From JBEKUY01 sp049514555 (lineage in GTDB: Bacteria; Acidobacteriota; Terriglobia; Acidiferrales; UBA7541), in the NCBI GenBank assembly GCA_049514555.1, contig JBEKUY010000004.1, positions 62,001 through 126,000 on the forward strand: 64,000 nucleotides of DNA, in the 5' to 3' direction. Under the pieces are notes generated by a model. It searched no databases and had not been told where the DNA came from. It saw nothing but the letters and a program-made list of their open reading frames with translations. Below, piece after piece: positions 54,757 through 63,947 of this stretch. The position numbers and the translations under genes were made by a program. Position 1 is the stretch's first letter; every line of letters starts with the position of its first letter.

Positions 54757-56076
54757 TTGATCCCACGCTACACGCGCGAAGACATGGGCCGTGTCTGGAG
54801 CGACGAAAATCGCTTCGCCAAGTGGCTGGAGGTCGAGCTCGCGGCCACGGAAACGCTCGCTGAATCCGGCGTGTTGCCGCGCGAAGCCGCGGCCACGCTG
54901 CGCAGCCGCGCGCGCATTGACGCCGCGCGCATCCACGAGCACGAAGCGCGCGTCAAGCACGACGTCGTCGCCTTCACCATGGCTGTGGGCGAATCGATCG
55001 GCGACGTCTCCGCCGCGCGCTGGCTGCACTACGGTCTCACCTCCAATGATGTGGTGGACACCGCGCAAGCGCTGCTCGTCCGCGATGCCTCGCGCCTGAT
55101 CGAACGGGGCCTCGCGCAGTTTGCGGAGGTTCTCGCCCGCCGCGCTCAGGAATTTCGCCACACGCCTCAGATTGGCCGCACTCACGGGATTCACGCCGAG
55201 CCGATCACGTTTGGGTTGAAAGTCGCCAATTGGTGGTCCGAATCACAGCGCGACCTCGAGCGCTTCCGCGCCGCCGCAAAGCAAATGGCGGTGGGAAAGA
55301 TTTCCGGCGCGGTCGGCAACTGCTCGCATCTCGGGCCGGAAATCGAAGAGAAGACCTGTCGTCGCTTGGGTCTCGAGGTTGCGCCGGTTTCCTCGCAGGT
55401 CATCCAGCGCGATCGCCACGCGTTTTACCTGAGCGCGCTGGCGCTCATCGCCGCACTGCTCGAAAAAGTCGCGCTCGAAATCCGGCATTTGCAGCGCACC
55501 GAAGTCCGCGAGGCCGAAGAGCCTTTTGGCGAGGGGCAGCGCGGCAGCTCCGTGATGCCGCACAAACGCAACCCGGTGAATTGCGAGCAGATTTGCGGCC
55601 TGGCTCGCGTGGTCCGCGGGAACGCGCTCGTCGCGTTTGAAAACGTCGCGCTCTGGCACGAACGCGATATCTCGCATAGCTCGGTCGAGCGCATCATCCT
55701 CCCCGACTCCACCATACTCGTGGACTACATGCTTGCCCGCATGACGGACATCGTCTCCCACATGCGCGTTTTTCCTGCGCGCATGTTGCGCAACCTCGAA
55801 GCCACCAGTGGCCTCGTCTTCTCGGGCCAGCTCTTGCAGGACTTGGTCGAGCACGGCGCTCCCCGCGAAGACGCCTACAAAGCCGTTCAGGAAAACGCCA
55901 TGGCTGCCTGGGAGAGTGAAACGAGCTTCCGCGACCGCGCCGCCGCCGATTCCCGAATCACCAAGTACATGGACAAAGCCGCGCTCGAGCGCACCTTCGA
56001 TCTCGAGCGTCAGCTCCGCTACGTGGACGCCATCTTCGCACGCGTCTTTGGCGAGAAAACGAAGGGCGCCGCCTGA
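54757..56076 (+). CDS. purB: Adenylosuccinate lyase
   Basis: Cleaves SAICAR and adenylosuccinate in purine synthesis. The fumarase-superfamily signature is GSSVMPHKRNPVNCEQICGL, and the catalytic His regions are TSNDVVDTA and RTHGIHAEPITFG. The start codon is TTG, supported by AAGGAG at ideal spacing and by the family-typical IPRYTREDMGRVWSDENRF. Length 439. Converges with efp. Confidence 0.96.
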   Translation: MIPRYTREDMGRVWSDENRFAKWLEVELAATETLAESGVLPREAAATLRSRARIDAARIHEHEARVKHDVVAFTMAVGESIGDVSAARWLHYGLTSNDVVDTAQALLVRDASRLIERGLAQFAEVLARRAQEFRHTPQIGRTHGIHAEPITFGLKVANWWSESQRDLERFRAAAKQMAVGKISGAVGNCSHLGPEIEEKTCRRLGLEVAPVSSQVIQRDRHAFYLSALALIAALLEKVALEIRHLQRTEVREAEEPFGEGQRGSSVMPHKRNPVNCEQICGLARVVRGNALVAFENVALWHERDISHSSVERIILPDSTILVDYMLARMTDIVSHMRVFPARMLRNLEATSGLVFSGQLLQDLVEHGAPREDAYKAVQENAMAAWESETSFRDRAAADSRITKYMDKAALERTFDLERQLRYVDAIFARVFGEKTKGAA

Positions 56077-56154
56077 TCGATCCTTCTCCTTCGATCGGCG
56101 ACGCCCGGTATTGCCGGCCCGCTCACTGCAACCGCCTGCGGAGGCGGAAACTCT

Positions 56155-56718
56155 CTACGTCCGCTGCACGTACCGCGCTTCCGAAGTGTCCACCTTCACC
56201 TTGTCGCCGTTGTTGACGAATGGCGGCACCTGGATCACCAACCCGGTCTCGAGCTTCGCCGCCTTCATCACGGCGCTGGCTGTGGCCTTCTGCACGGTCG
56301 GCTCGGTATCGACCACCAACAAATCAATCGTGTCCGGCACGCTGACGCCGATGGGTTTGCTCTCGTAGAACTCCACCTTCACGAGCGTGTTCGGGATCAG
56401 ATAATAGACCGCCTCGCCCAGCTCTTCCTTGTTCAGGTGGATCTGCTCGAACGTTTCCGTGTTCATGAAGTGGTAGGCATCGCCCTCGTTGTAAAGGTAC
56501 TCGAATTCGATCTCGTCGACGATCGCTCTTTCTACAAACTCCTCCGCGCGGAACCGGTAGTCCACGATCGACCCGGTGCGCAGGTTTTTCATCTTCGTTT
56601 GCATCGACCCGCGCTTGTTTCCCGGCGTGCGGTGCTCGGTGCTGAAAACTGTAAAAAGTTGCCCCTCGTGGCTGATGACCATACCGGGGCGGAGTTGTGT
56701 CGCTTTGACGGTGTTCAT
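56155..56718 (-). CDS. efp: Elongation factor P
   Basis: Helps ribosomes through polyproline stretches. 187 residues: KATQLRPGMVISHEGQLFTV, the KOW-like domain, the tip loop TPGNKRG and C-terminal OB domains ending VKVDTSEARYV (family C-terminus). At the modification position (Lys34 in E. coli) the sequence has Asn34 with K35 next to it. No epmA/epmB/earP or ymfI-type partner is in the window. The ATG is that before NTVKATQLR; the longer frame is not coding. Confidence 0.95.
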   Translation of the reverse strand: MNTVKATQLRPGMVISHEGQLFTVFSTEHRTPGNKRGSMQTKMKNLRTGSIVDYRFRAEEFVERAIVDEIEFEYLYNEGDAYHFMNTETFEQIHLNKEELGEAVYYLIPNTLVKVEFYESKPIGVSVPDTIDLLVVDTEPTVQKATASAVMKAAKLETGLVIQVPPFVNNGDKVKVDTSEARYVQRT

Positions 56719-56958
56719 AATCTCCCTTGTGCCGTTTTGCGTTTTCCGGCAGGCGGCCTGCCCGGCTTTATCGGGGCCCTCGCCGATCGGATCGGGGTCC
56801 GCCGGCTGAGGCACGCCTGCGAGCGGACCGTTGCGGAGCCGGCCGCGCAAGAATTCCATCTAACAATCCCGCGCAACCGGAAGCAAAATTATACGTGCCG
56901 CCATCCGGCCGGGTCAATCGGCGACGCGTGACCATTGGCGCCGCGGCTTTCTCTTGCT

Positions 56959-58812
56959 CTACTGAATCTCCACCGAAATGACGTTGTTCTGGCCATCGCC
57001 TACTTCGCGGTAGTTCACGGCGATCTTCCGGTTAGTCCACTCACACGAAAACGCATCGGCGCCAATCACAACCACATGACTTACGTCGGCCACCTTCATT
57101 TTGACTGTTTTGGTGCCGGACACGACCGTCATAATGGCTGCCGGGCTAGCGGAACAGTCCAGGTTCGCCAGTCTCCCCGTCAAGAACTTCACCGGTGTTG
57201 CCTTCCCGGTAGTCACAGAGGTGGTGGCCTCCTGTTCAATTTCCTTCACCGGCCGTTCCACGGGCCCATTCTCCGGCCTATTGTCCGTCAACGAAGCCTG
57301 CTGGTGCGCGCTGGACTCGAACTCGAGTGCCTCCTTCATCCGTTCGGCTTGCGCCAGCGATTCGCGCGCGCGTTCCGCAAAGACAGGGTCCGGGCTGCTT
57401 TGCAGCATCTGTAGGATGCGAATCCCTCCGTCAATTTTACGCTGGGCGAGGTACATCGCTGCCAAGTTGAACTGATACGTTTCATTCCGTGGGTTGAGTT
57501 CGACCGCCTTCTCGGCCGCCGCAAGCGCCTGCTCGGTCTCACCGGAAACCTGACAGGCAAAAGCGAGAAGGCTGTACGCATCCGCGAAGGTCGGGTCCAG
57601 TGCGATCGCAGCTTGCAGCTCCTTCTTCATCTCGCCGATCCGCTCGGGGCCGCTTCCCAATCCCTGCTCTTGGTTCATGAGCACCGCGGAATAGTAGTGA
57701 ACGCGCGGGTCCTTGGAATTGAATTTGGCGGCCTTCTGAAAGTATTCTCCTGCTTGCCTCAGGTCCCTTTTGCGAAGGTAGCCGTAGCCCAGCCCGCGCA
57801 GCGCGGCGGCATTCTCTGGCTGCGTTTTCAGAATATCCTCGAATTCCTGCATGGCTTTTTCCTGGTAGAAGGCAGAGTGCAGATGCACATCGGCGAGGAT
57901 GGCCTGTGTATCAGCCGGATTTACGGGGGTTACTGTGTATCCTGTGGTCTCAATTCCGGGAGGTGTGTCAATCATTACATACCGGACTTGTCTTCCGGCC
58001 TTGTACTGCTCCAACGTCTTGTCGAACGCGGCGGGCGCTGTCCCGAACGCCTTCTGGATCGCATCTTCTACCGTCATTCCCCCGCCCAGAACAAAATTGA
58101 AGTAGTCGAACGCCTGTTTCACCTGGCCTGTGTCGTACAGGTAGTGCACGACGAGCCACGATTCGGCATAGAACAGCGATCTCTTGTCGCCTTCGTTGTA
58201 TATCTGCATATCCTGCCGGACGCGAAACAAGTCCGACACCTTCATCAGGTTTTGTTGTTGCAGGGTTTCCCAGTCGCCCGGAGGTGGTTTTGCGCCGATC
58301 CTCGCGTGCTTGCCTTCCAACTCGATTGTAGAAAAGTACTCTGCGAAGCCCTCGTCAAACCATGGCGGAGTCCTTCCACGAATGTTGCCGTTCAGCAACT
58401 GATGCCCGTATTCATGGAAAACTACACTCCAGGGGTTCTCCAGGGACATATCCAGTAGAATGAAACTGCGGTCTTCCCCGCCGATGAATAAGCCTCCGAG
58501 TCGAATTGGCTTACCGTTCCACAACGGCACGAATTGCCGCAGTTCTTTCGTATTGCGGAATGCGATGATCTGCAGAGGCACCGGCAGGTTGACGTTCGCC
58601 TTCGTCATCAGCGCGGCAAAGACCGCGCGCATCTGCTCGAATCGAATCGCGATTTCTCGGCCGCGTCTTTCTCCGGCGTCGGTGACCACCGAGAAATGCG
58701 GCGAACGGACTTCAACCCACTGTGATTCGCCTGCCGACGAACGTTGCAGTACGCCAAGTAGCGCAACGAGGAGAAGCGGAATCAGACGACACGGGTGAAA
58801 TCGAAGGGGCAT
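56959..58812 (-). CDS. Secreted gluzincin-type metallopeptidase with TPR repeats (DUF1570-like)
   Basis: Signal peptide (RLIPLLLVALLGVLQRSSAG) then a peptidase-like domain with HEYGH at 133-137 (SVVFHEYGHQLLNG) and WFDEGFAEYF, the third ligand region. TPR-like repeats follow (~300-520): ALRGLGYGYLRKRDLRQAGE, AYSLLAFACQVSGETEQAL, NLAAMYLAQRKIDGG. The final ~130 residues are beta-rich (VKFLTGRLANLDCSASPAAI). GGAGGG three bases before the ATG sets the start; the frame continues upstream without support. Substrate unknown. Confidence 0.9.
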   Translation of the reverse strand: MPLRFHPCRLIPLLLVALLGVLQRSSAGESQWVEVRSPHFSVVTDAGERRGREIAIRFEQMRAVFAALMTKANVNLPVPLQIIAFRNTKELRQFVPLWNGKPIRLGGLFIGGEDRSFILLDMSLENPWSVVFHEYGHQLLNGNIRGRTPPWFDEGFAEYFSTIELEGKHARIGAKPPPGDWETLQQQNLMKVSDLFRVRQDMQIYNEGDKRSLFYAESWLVVHYLYDTGQVKQAFDYFNFVLGGGMTVEDAIQKAFGTAPAAFDKTLEQYKAGRQVRYVMIDTPPGIETTGYTVTPVNPADTQAILADVHLHSAFYQEKAMQEFEDILKTQPENAAALRGLGYGYLRKRDLRQAGEYFQKAAKFNSKDPRVHYYSAVLMNQEQGLGSGPERIGEMKKELQAAIALDPTFADAYSLLAFACQVSGETEQALAAAEKAVELNPRNETYQFNLAAMYLAQRKIDGGIRILQMLQSSPDPVFAERARESLAQAERMKEALEFESSAHQQASLTDNRPENGPVERPVKEIEQEATTSVTTGKATPVKFLTGRLANLDCSASPAAIMTVVSGTKTVKMKVADVSHVVVIGADAFSCEWTNRKIAVNYREVGDGQNNVISVEIQ

Positions 58813-58910
58813 ATTCCCTCCGCTAGTGGCATTATCGTACACCAACGCAGGCCAGCTTTCTTCGTCTGCTTGTCTACGTGGATATCTGCGAACGCCCCAG
58901 GAATTCAATG

Positions 58911-59375
58911 CTACCGCGCGTGGCCCGCGCCGTGTGCCGAGGGGGTTGAGTTGTTGCGGATCTCCAGGACTAACTGCACCAGCCGGGCGAGCAGGGCAAC
59001 GATGCCATACACGACAGCGCCCAGCATGAACAGGTGAGTCGCGGATATGCGCGGCGAAAGTCCGTGGAAAAAGAAACACAGAAAGCGATAGACGATCGCG
59101 AAGATGGCCCAGCCTGATACCCCCGCGATGAGAAGCTGCGTGGGGTGCCGGAGAAAACGCAGCAGTGGCACCGCAGCGAGCAGGGCCAGCGCCGCAGCGG
59201 CGGCGAGATTACGTTCCACTGCGAAAGGTTCGAACGCGTGGACGTAGTTCGCCACGAATAGCCACGCCATGAAGACCGCAGAGAGGAAAATCCCGACGTA
59301 AACCCCGGTGCGGAGCGCCTCGTTCCGTATGGCGTCAAACCAGTAAAAACCGGGAAGATGGGGCTGGTCCATCAT
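58911..59375 (-). CDS. Small multi-pass membrane protein, unknown function
   Basis: About 155 residues with four hydrophobic segments (TGVYVGIFLSAVFMAWLFVA, LAAAAALALLAAVPLL, LLIAGVSGWAIFAIVYRFLC, LFMLGAVVYGIVALLARLVQ). No motif is recognised. I start at the double ATG (MMDQPHLPGF); a TTG lies eight codons upstream. Between a secreted peptidase and an FN3 lipoprotein gene. Confidence 0.75.
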   Translation of the reverse strand: MMDQPHLPGFYWFDAIRNEALRTGVYVGIFLSAVFMAWLFVANYVHAFEPFAVERNLAAAAALALLAAVPLLRFLRHPTQLLIAGVSGWAIFAIVYRFLCFFFHGLSPRISATHLFMLGAVVYGIVALLARLVQLVLEIRNNSTPSAHGAGHAR

Positions 59376-59415
59376 CAGTGCGGCCTGCTTCCTGTCCAAT
59401 TCTCAAAACACGGGG

Positions 59416-60597
59416 CTAGGGGTTTTGTTGCGGCTGGAGTGCCTCTGGGTTGCCCGGCTCGCTTTCGTTGCCGGCGCGGTCCACGGCCGTGACCCGGTAG
59501 AAGTAGTGATGCCCCAGCACGACCGGCATATCACGAAACGCGGGCGCCAGCAACAGATCCGGCGTCAATAGCGCACCCCGTGTGTCCTCCTGTTCACTCC
59601 TATAGACGTGGTAACCAGCCAGGTCGGTTTCAGGGCTGATCTCCCAGGAGAGTTCCGCGTGAGCCGGAATGCCTGGTGAAGCCGGCACAAAGATCACCTC
59701 AAGGCCCTTTGGCGGAGCTGGCGGAAAAACGTCGCGCGGAGTGATGACCAGCGGCAAAGAATCGGCCGATTCGACCGTTCCCGTTCCCGCGGGCATGATC
59801 AACCGGATGGAATAGAGATACGTGCGTCCGAAATCGAACTGCGCATCGCTGTAACTCGTGGACGATGGCGATGCGAGAAGGTTAAGGGGGCTCGTGAATT
59901 CGGCCTTGGACACATCCTCCGCAGCAGCAGCGGAAGAAGCGGGGTTGATCTCGCCGCGATAGATGCGATAACCGGAGACGGTGGTGAAAGGCGCGCCAGT
60001 CGTGGCGCGTGTGGGCGCCGGCCAGGAAAGCTCGATGGCCGATTCAGTGACCCGCGCCTGGACTCCCGTGATGCGCTCGGGAGCGGGATAGAGCCGCAGG
60101 AATACGGAATTGGAGTCCGCGGAAACATGCTTGCTCGAGAGGCGCGTTCGCACGATGTACAAGTACCGCTCATCGGGATGGTCGCGAACTTCTTCCGGAG
60201 GGACGGGATCGGTGAACTGAATTCGCCCATCGGCAAAATACGTCTCTACGGCCGCGGAGGGAATCGTGAAGACGAGGCTCGCCGCGGCCTTCTTCGGCGC
60301 GCCACTCTCGGGCGCGGTGGCGCGCAGGATTTCCACGGCCGGCGGTTCGGTAAGGCGCTGGCCATTGACGGCATGGTGGGGAAGCGTGAAGGTCAGCAGC
60401 ACCCCATCGCCCAGTTGCCGCGCGGAAAGATCGGTGACGGCAGTGGGTATGGGCGGGCGGCGAGGCTGCGGTTCGCCCGGCGCGCCGCAACCCGCCAGCA
60501 ACAAGAGAGCGAAACAGGACACGCGAAAATCGAAATTCAGGTGATGTCGCGTGGTCGCGCGACGCCGGGTCAGGCTTCCGCAGTGACGTGTTCCCAT
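59416..60597 (-). CDS. FN3-containing lipoprotein
   Basis: A lipobox (LLLLAGC-G) after a long basic N-region indicates lipid attachment. At least two fibronectin type III domains are visible: ITGVQARVTESAIELSWPAP with SGYRIYRGEINP (~175-270) and PKGLEVIFVPASPG with AGYHVYRSEQED, DRAGNESEPGNP (~300-390). A third, more diverged one probably precedes them. It is probably an envelope binding/scaffold lipoprotein. The n-region before the hydrophobic segment is unusually long, so the start could lie inside it. Confidence 0.85.
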   Translation of the reverse strand: MGTRHCGSLTRRRATTRHHLNFDFRVSCFALLLLAGCGAPGEPQPRRPPIPTAVTDLSARQLGDGVLLTFTLPHHAVNGQRLTEPPAVEILRATAPESGAPKKAAASLVFTIPSAAVETYFADGRIQFTDPVPPEEVRDHPDERYLYIVRTRLSSKHVSADSNSVFLRLYPAPERITGVQARVTESAIELSWPAPTRATTGAPFTTVSGYRIYRGEINPASSAAAAEDVSKAEFTSPLNLLASPSSTSYSDAQFDFGRTYLYSIRLIMPAGTGTVESADSLPLVITPRDVFPPAPPKGLEVIFVPASPGIPAHAELSWEISPETDLAGYHVYRSEQEDTRGALLTPDLLLAPAFRDMPVVLGHHYFYRVTAVDRAGNESEPGNPEALQPQQNP

Positions 60598-60630
60598 TTT
60601 CGGATTTCGCGTTTCGAGTGTCGGATTCTA

Positions 60631-62067
60631 TCAGAGGATATAGCGGCTCAGGTCCTGATTCTTGACGATGTCGGCAAGCTGCTTCGTCACGTAACCGGCG
60701 TCGATCCGCACGGTTTTCTTCTTGAGGTCGGGTGCCTCGAAGGAAATTTCGTCGAGCACCTTTTCGAGGATCGTGTGTAGGCGGCGCGCGCCGATGTTTT
60801 CGGTCTGCTCGTTGACGCTCGAAGCGAAGTGCGCGACGGCCTTGATGGCGTCCTCGGTGAAGCTGAGCTTGAGGCCCTCGGTCTCGAGCAGCGCGGTGTA
60901 CTGCTTGATGAGCGCGTTGCGCGGCTCGGTGAGGATGCGCACGAAGTCGCCCTCGTTAAGCGAAGTGAGCTCGACGCGGATGGGCAGGCGGCCCTGCAGT
61001 TCCGGAATGAGGTCGGAGGGCTTGGTGATGTGGAAGGCCCCGGCGGCGATGAACAGAATGTGGTCGGTGCGGATCATGCCGTACCGGGAATTGACGGTGG
61101 TGCCTTCGATAATGGGGAGGATGTCGCGTTGCACGCCCTCGCGAGAGACGTCGGGGCCATGGCCGGTCTCGCGCCCTGCGATCTTGTCGATCTCGTCGAT
61201 AAAAATGATGCCCATCTGCTCGGCTCGTTCCACCGCCATGCGGGTGACCTGTTCCATGTCGATGAGCTTGCTCTCTTCCTCCTGGATCAAGTACTCGTAG
61301 GCGTCGGCGACGGACATCTTGCGTTTCTTCTTGGCTTGGCCGAAGAAGCCGGAGAGCATGTCCTTGATATTGACGTCCATTTCTTCGACGCCCTGGTTCG
61401 ACACGATCTCGAAGGATGGCATGGAGCGCTCGCGAACCTCGACTTCAACCATCCGTTGATCAAGCTTTCCGTCGCGGAGCTGCGCGCGCAGCTTGTCGCG
61501 CGTGCGCTGCGCCTGTTCCCGCAGCGCCAGGTCGGGAGGATTTCCATCGCCCGGCTGTGGCGGCGGTGACGGCGGCAGCAGCAGATCGAGAATGCGTTCT
61601 TCGGCAGTCTGTTCCGCGCGCTCGGCGACTTCGTCGAGCTTCTCTTCGCGAACCATGTCAATGGATGTCTCGACGAGATCGCGGACCATGGACTCGACGT
61701 CCCGGCCCACGTAGCCGACCTCGGTGTACTTCGAGGCCTCGACCTTGACGAAAGGGCAACCGGCCAAACGGGCGAGGCGCCGGGCAATTTCGGTCTTGCC
61801 GACTCCGGTAGGTCCAATCATCAAAATATTCTTGGGAAGAATGTCTTCGGCAACTTCGGGGGCGAGCTTCTGCCGGCGCACGCGGTTGCGAAGAGCCACC
61901 GCCACAGCGCGTTTGGCGGCGGCCTGGCCCACGATATATTTGTCCAGCTCAACGACAATTTCCCGCGGCGTCAGGTCGTCGAAAGAAGGCAGCTCCTCGG
62001 GGCCGCTTGTTTCGGCCGAGCCGTTGATGCCGGTGGGAACGATCGTCTCTTTTTCAGACCTGGGCAT
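60631..62067 (-). CDS. hslU: ATP-dependent protease ATPase subunit HslU
   Basis: AAA+ unfoldase of the HslUV protease. Walker A GPTGVGKTEIARRLA, pore/IGF region KYTEVGYVGRDVESMVRDL, Walker B IIFIDEIDKIAGR, and C-terminal QDLSRYIL, which docks into HslV. The acidic/coiled I-domain insert spans ~150-260. N-terminal ~25 residues are variable. 46 bp after hslV on the same strand. Confidence 0.97.
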   Translation of the reverse strand: MPRSEKETIVPTGINGSAETSGPEELPSFDDLTPREIVVELDKYIVGQAAAKRAVAVALRNRVRRQKLAPEVAEDILPKNILMIGPTGVGKTEIARRLARLAGCPFVKVEASKYTEVGYVGRDVESMVRDLVETSIDMVREEKLDEVAERAEQTAEERILDLLLPPSPPPQPGDGNPPDLALREQAQRTRDKLRAQLRDGKLDQRMVEVEVRERSMPSFEIVSNQGVEEMDVNIKDMLSGFFGQAKKKRKMSVADAYEYLIQEEESKLIDMEQVTRMAVERAEQMGIIFIDEIDKIAGRETGHGPDVSREGVQRDILPIIEGTTVNSRYGMIRTDHILFIAAGAFHITKPSDLIPELQGRLPIRVELTSLNEGDFVRILTEPRNALIKQYTALLETEGLKLSFTEDAIKAVAHFASSVNEQTENIGARRLHTILEKVLDEISFEAPDLKKKTVRIDAGYVTKQLADIVKNQDLSRYIL

Positions 62068-62113
62068 TGATTGCTCTTCGGTGCGTTTGGGCCGGCTTCG
62101 GCGGAGCGGACCC

Positions 62114-62659
62114 TTATAGTTCCTCCACCGTGAAATTGTCGTTCGTGAAGATGCAGATCTCGCTGGCGATGCGCATGGCCTCCTGAGCGATTTCCTTGGC
62201 GCCGAGCTTCGTATTCTTCACCAGCGCGCGCGCGGCAGCCAGCGCGTACGGCCCGCCCGAACCGATGGCGCAGATTCCATCGTCGGGCTCGATCACGTCT
62301 CCATTTCCCCCCAAAACGAACGTGGATTTCGCGTCGGCAACAATCAGCAGCGCTTCCAGATGGCGCAGCGCGCGGTCCTTTCGCCAATCCTTGGCCAACT
62401 CCACCGAGGCCTTCTGGAGATTGCCGCTGTGCTCCTGCAGCTTTCCCTCGAAGCGCTCGAACAGCGAGAGCGCGTCGGCCGTCGAGCCGGCAAACCCAGC
62501 GAGCACCTTGTCGTTGAACAGCCGCCGCGACTTGCGGGCGGTGTGTTTCAAAACGTGCTCGCCCATCGTGACCTGTCCATCCGCGATGAGAACGACCTTG
62601 TTCTCCCTGCGTACGCAAAGGACCGTCGTGCTGTGCGTCACTGGTGTCTGGCGCGTCAT
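62114..62659 (-). CDS. hslV: ATP-dependent protease peptidase subunit HslV
   Basis: Proteasome-like peptidase. The catalytic Thr is exposed after processing of a short propeptide (MTRQTPVTHS|TTVLCVRREN). DGQVTMGEHVLKHTARKSRR, AGFAGSTADA and AIGSGGPYALAAARAL are typical. The ATG before TRQTPV is preferred to a TTG two codons upstream. Precedes hslU in the standard order. Confidence 0.97.
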   Translation of the reverse strand: MTRQTPVTHSTTVLCVRRENKVVLIADGQVTMGEHVLKHTARKSRRLFNDKVLAGFAGSTADALSLFERFEGKLQEHSGNLQKASVELAKDWRKDRALRHLEALLIVADAKSTFVLGGNGDVIEPDDGICAIGSGGPYALAAARALVKNTKLGAKEIAQEAMRIASEICIFTNDNFTVEEL

Positions 62660-62736
62660 GGGCAATCAATGATTATAGCGCGGGGAGCGCCGCTACGCGC
62701 AAAAAGCGGCGGCAGGAGTGCCTCCCCAGCCGTGGG

Positions 62737-63792
62737 TCATTTGGCCGAGCCGAAAAGTTCATTCACCCATTGCCGGAATTCCTTGTCCAGAAGCAGCAAC
62801 CGCTGGAAGGAATCGTCCACGCGGGGATCGGGGAGACGTTCGCCCGGAATCACGTTGTTGCGATAGTCGAATGCGAGCTTGAGGAAGACCTTGGTGTCAT
62901 TCGCATCGCCCTTCTTGGCGGAGACGCATGCGAGGTTGTAGTAGAACATCGGGTAGGTCGAATCCTGCGATACGCCGTAATCCAAGACTTCTTTCGCGCG
63001 CTCCAAGTCGCCGGTAATTCCGTAAGCCACGCCGAGATTGTCCACCAGGACGCGCCAGAAATTCTTGTCGAGCGTAGGCGCAATCTTTTCGATGTCCAGC
63101 GCCTTCTGATACGGCGCGATGGCCTCGCGGTATTGGTGCGCAAGAAAGAAGCGGCCTCCTTCGCCCCACAGTTCCATGCTGTTCCCCACCGGGACCGGAG
63201 CCGTGACCGGCTCCTTGGCCGCGAACGTTACCGATTGCAGGATGGCGTCAAACAGGGGCTGGTCGGCGGCTTTGTAAAACATCTTCGAGAGGTGTAGGTC
63301 CACGAAAACATCTTCCTTCACGAGGCAGGCGAACACGTTTCGCTGGTTGACGGGGCGGCCGTCCACTTCGGCAATCGTGTAGGCCATCGTTTCGAGGCCC
63401 GCGATCTGGCCGTACTCGGCCCTCTTGTGGACGAATGGAGAATTGCTCTGGGCGCGGGCGTCGAGCGAACGCTTACACTCCGAGGCGTCGGCGGCCGTCT
63501 TGCCCGCTTCGAGATACACGGAGAATATCACGCGTGATTTCCCGCCTTCGGCGAGGAAGTACCGTCGGCCATCGGGCTGAATCTCGTTGACACGCAAGGT
63601 GAAGTCCGGAGCCGTGAACTCGAGGGCCCAGGCCCTTCCGGGCAACCAGACGGAAAACTTGGATGCCGCGGCGTCTTGCGCAGGGGCCGCCGGCGCGGCG
63701 TCTTGTGCTGGAACCGGCGCGGCGTCTTGTGCGAGCACCGACGGGGCGGCAAAGAGCAACGCGAGCAAGACGTAGCGAAGGTGCGCTCTCAT
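62737..63792 (-). CDS. Secreted TPR-repeat protein of unknown function
   Basis: Signal peptide (RYVLLALLFAAPSVLAQ) followed by a three-fold AQDAAP-type repeat linker (coordinates about 63650-63730). The remaining ~300 residues include a beta region (VWLPGRAWALEFTAPDFTLR) and at least two TPR-like helical pairs (FFLAHQYREAIAPYQKAL, VLVDNLGVAYGITGDLERA). No enzymatic motif. Adjacent to hslV but separated by 77 bp; relation unclear. Confidence 0.8.
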   Translation of the reverse strand: MRAHLRYVLLALLFAAPSVLAQDAAPVPAQDAAPAAPAQDAAASKFSVWLPGRAWALEFTAPDFTLRVNEIQPDGRRYFLAEGGKSRVIFSVYLEAGKTAADASECKRSLDARAQSNSPFVHKRAEYGQIAGLETMAYTIAEVDGRPVNQRNVFACLVKEDVFVDLHLSKMFYKAADQPLFDAILQSVTFAAKEPVTAPVPVGNSMELWGEGGRFFLAHQYREAIAPYQKALDIEKIAPTLDKNFWRVLVDNLGVAYGITGDLERAKEVLDYGVSQDSTYPMFYYNLACVSAKKGDANDTKVFLKLAFDYRNNVIPGERLPDPRVDDSFQRLLLLDKEFRQWVNELFGSAK

Positions 63793-63947
63793 TCATTCCT
63801 CCTGCGGGCACTCTTGCAGGGCGATGGGCTGCTTGCTCCACTTTACGCGTGAAAAAAGCGCAGATAGGCGGCCAGAGAGCAGCGGTTGGCGAACCGGATA
63901 ACAGCGCCAGCGGGGAAGCGCGGAGGGGGCCGCGCGATGGGGTGAAA

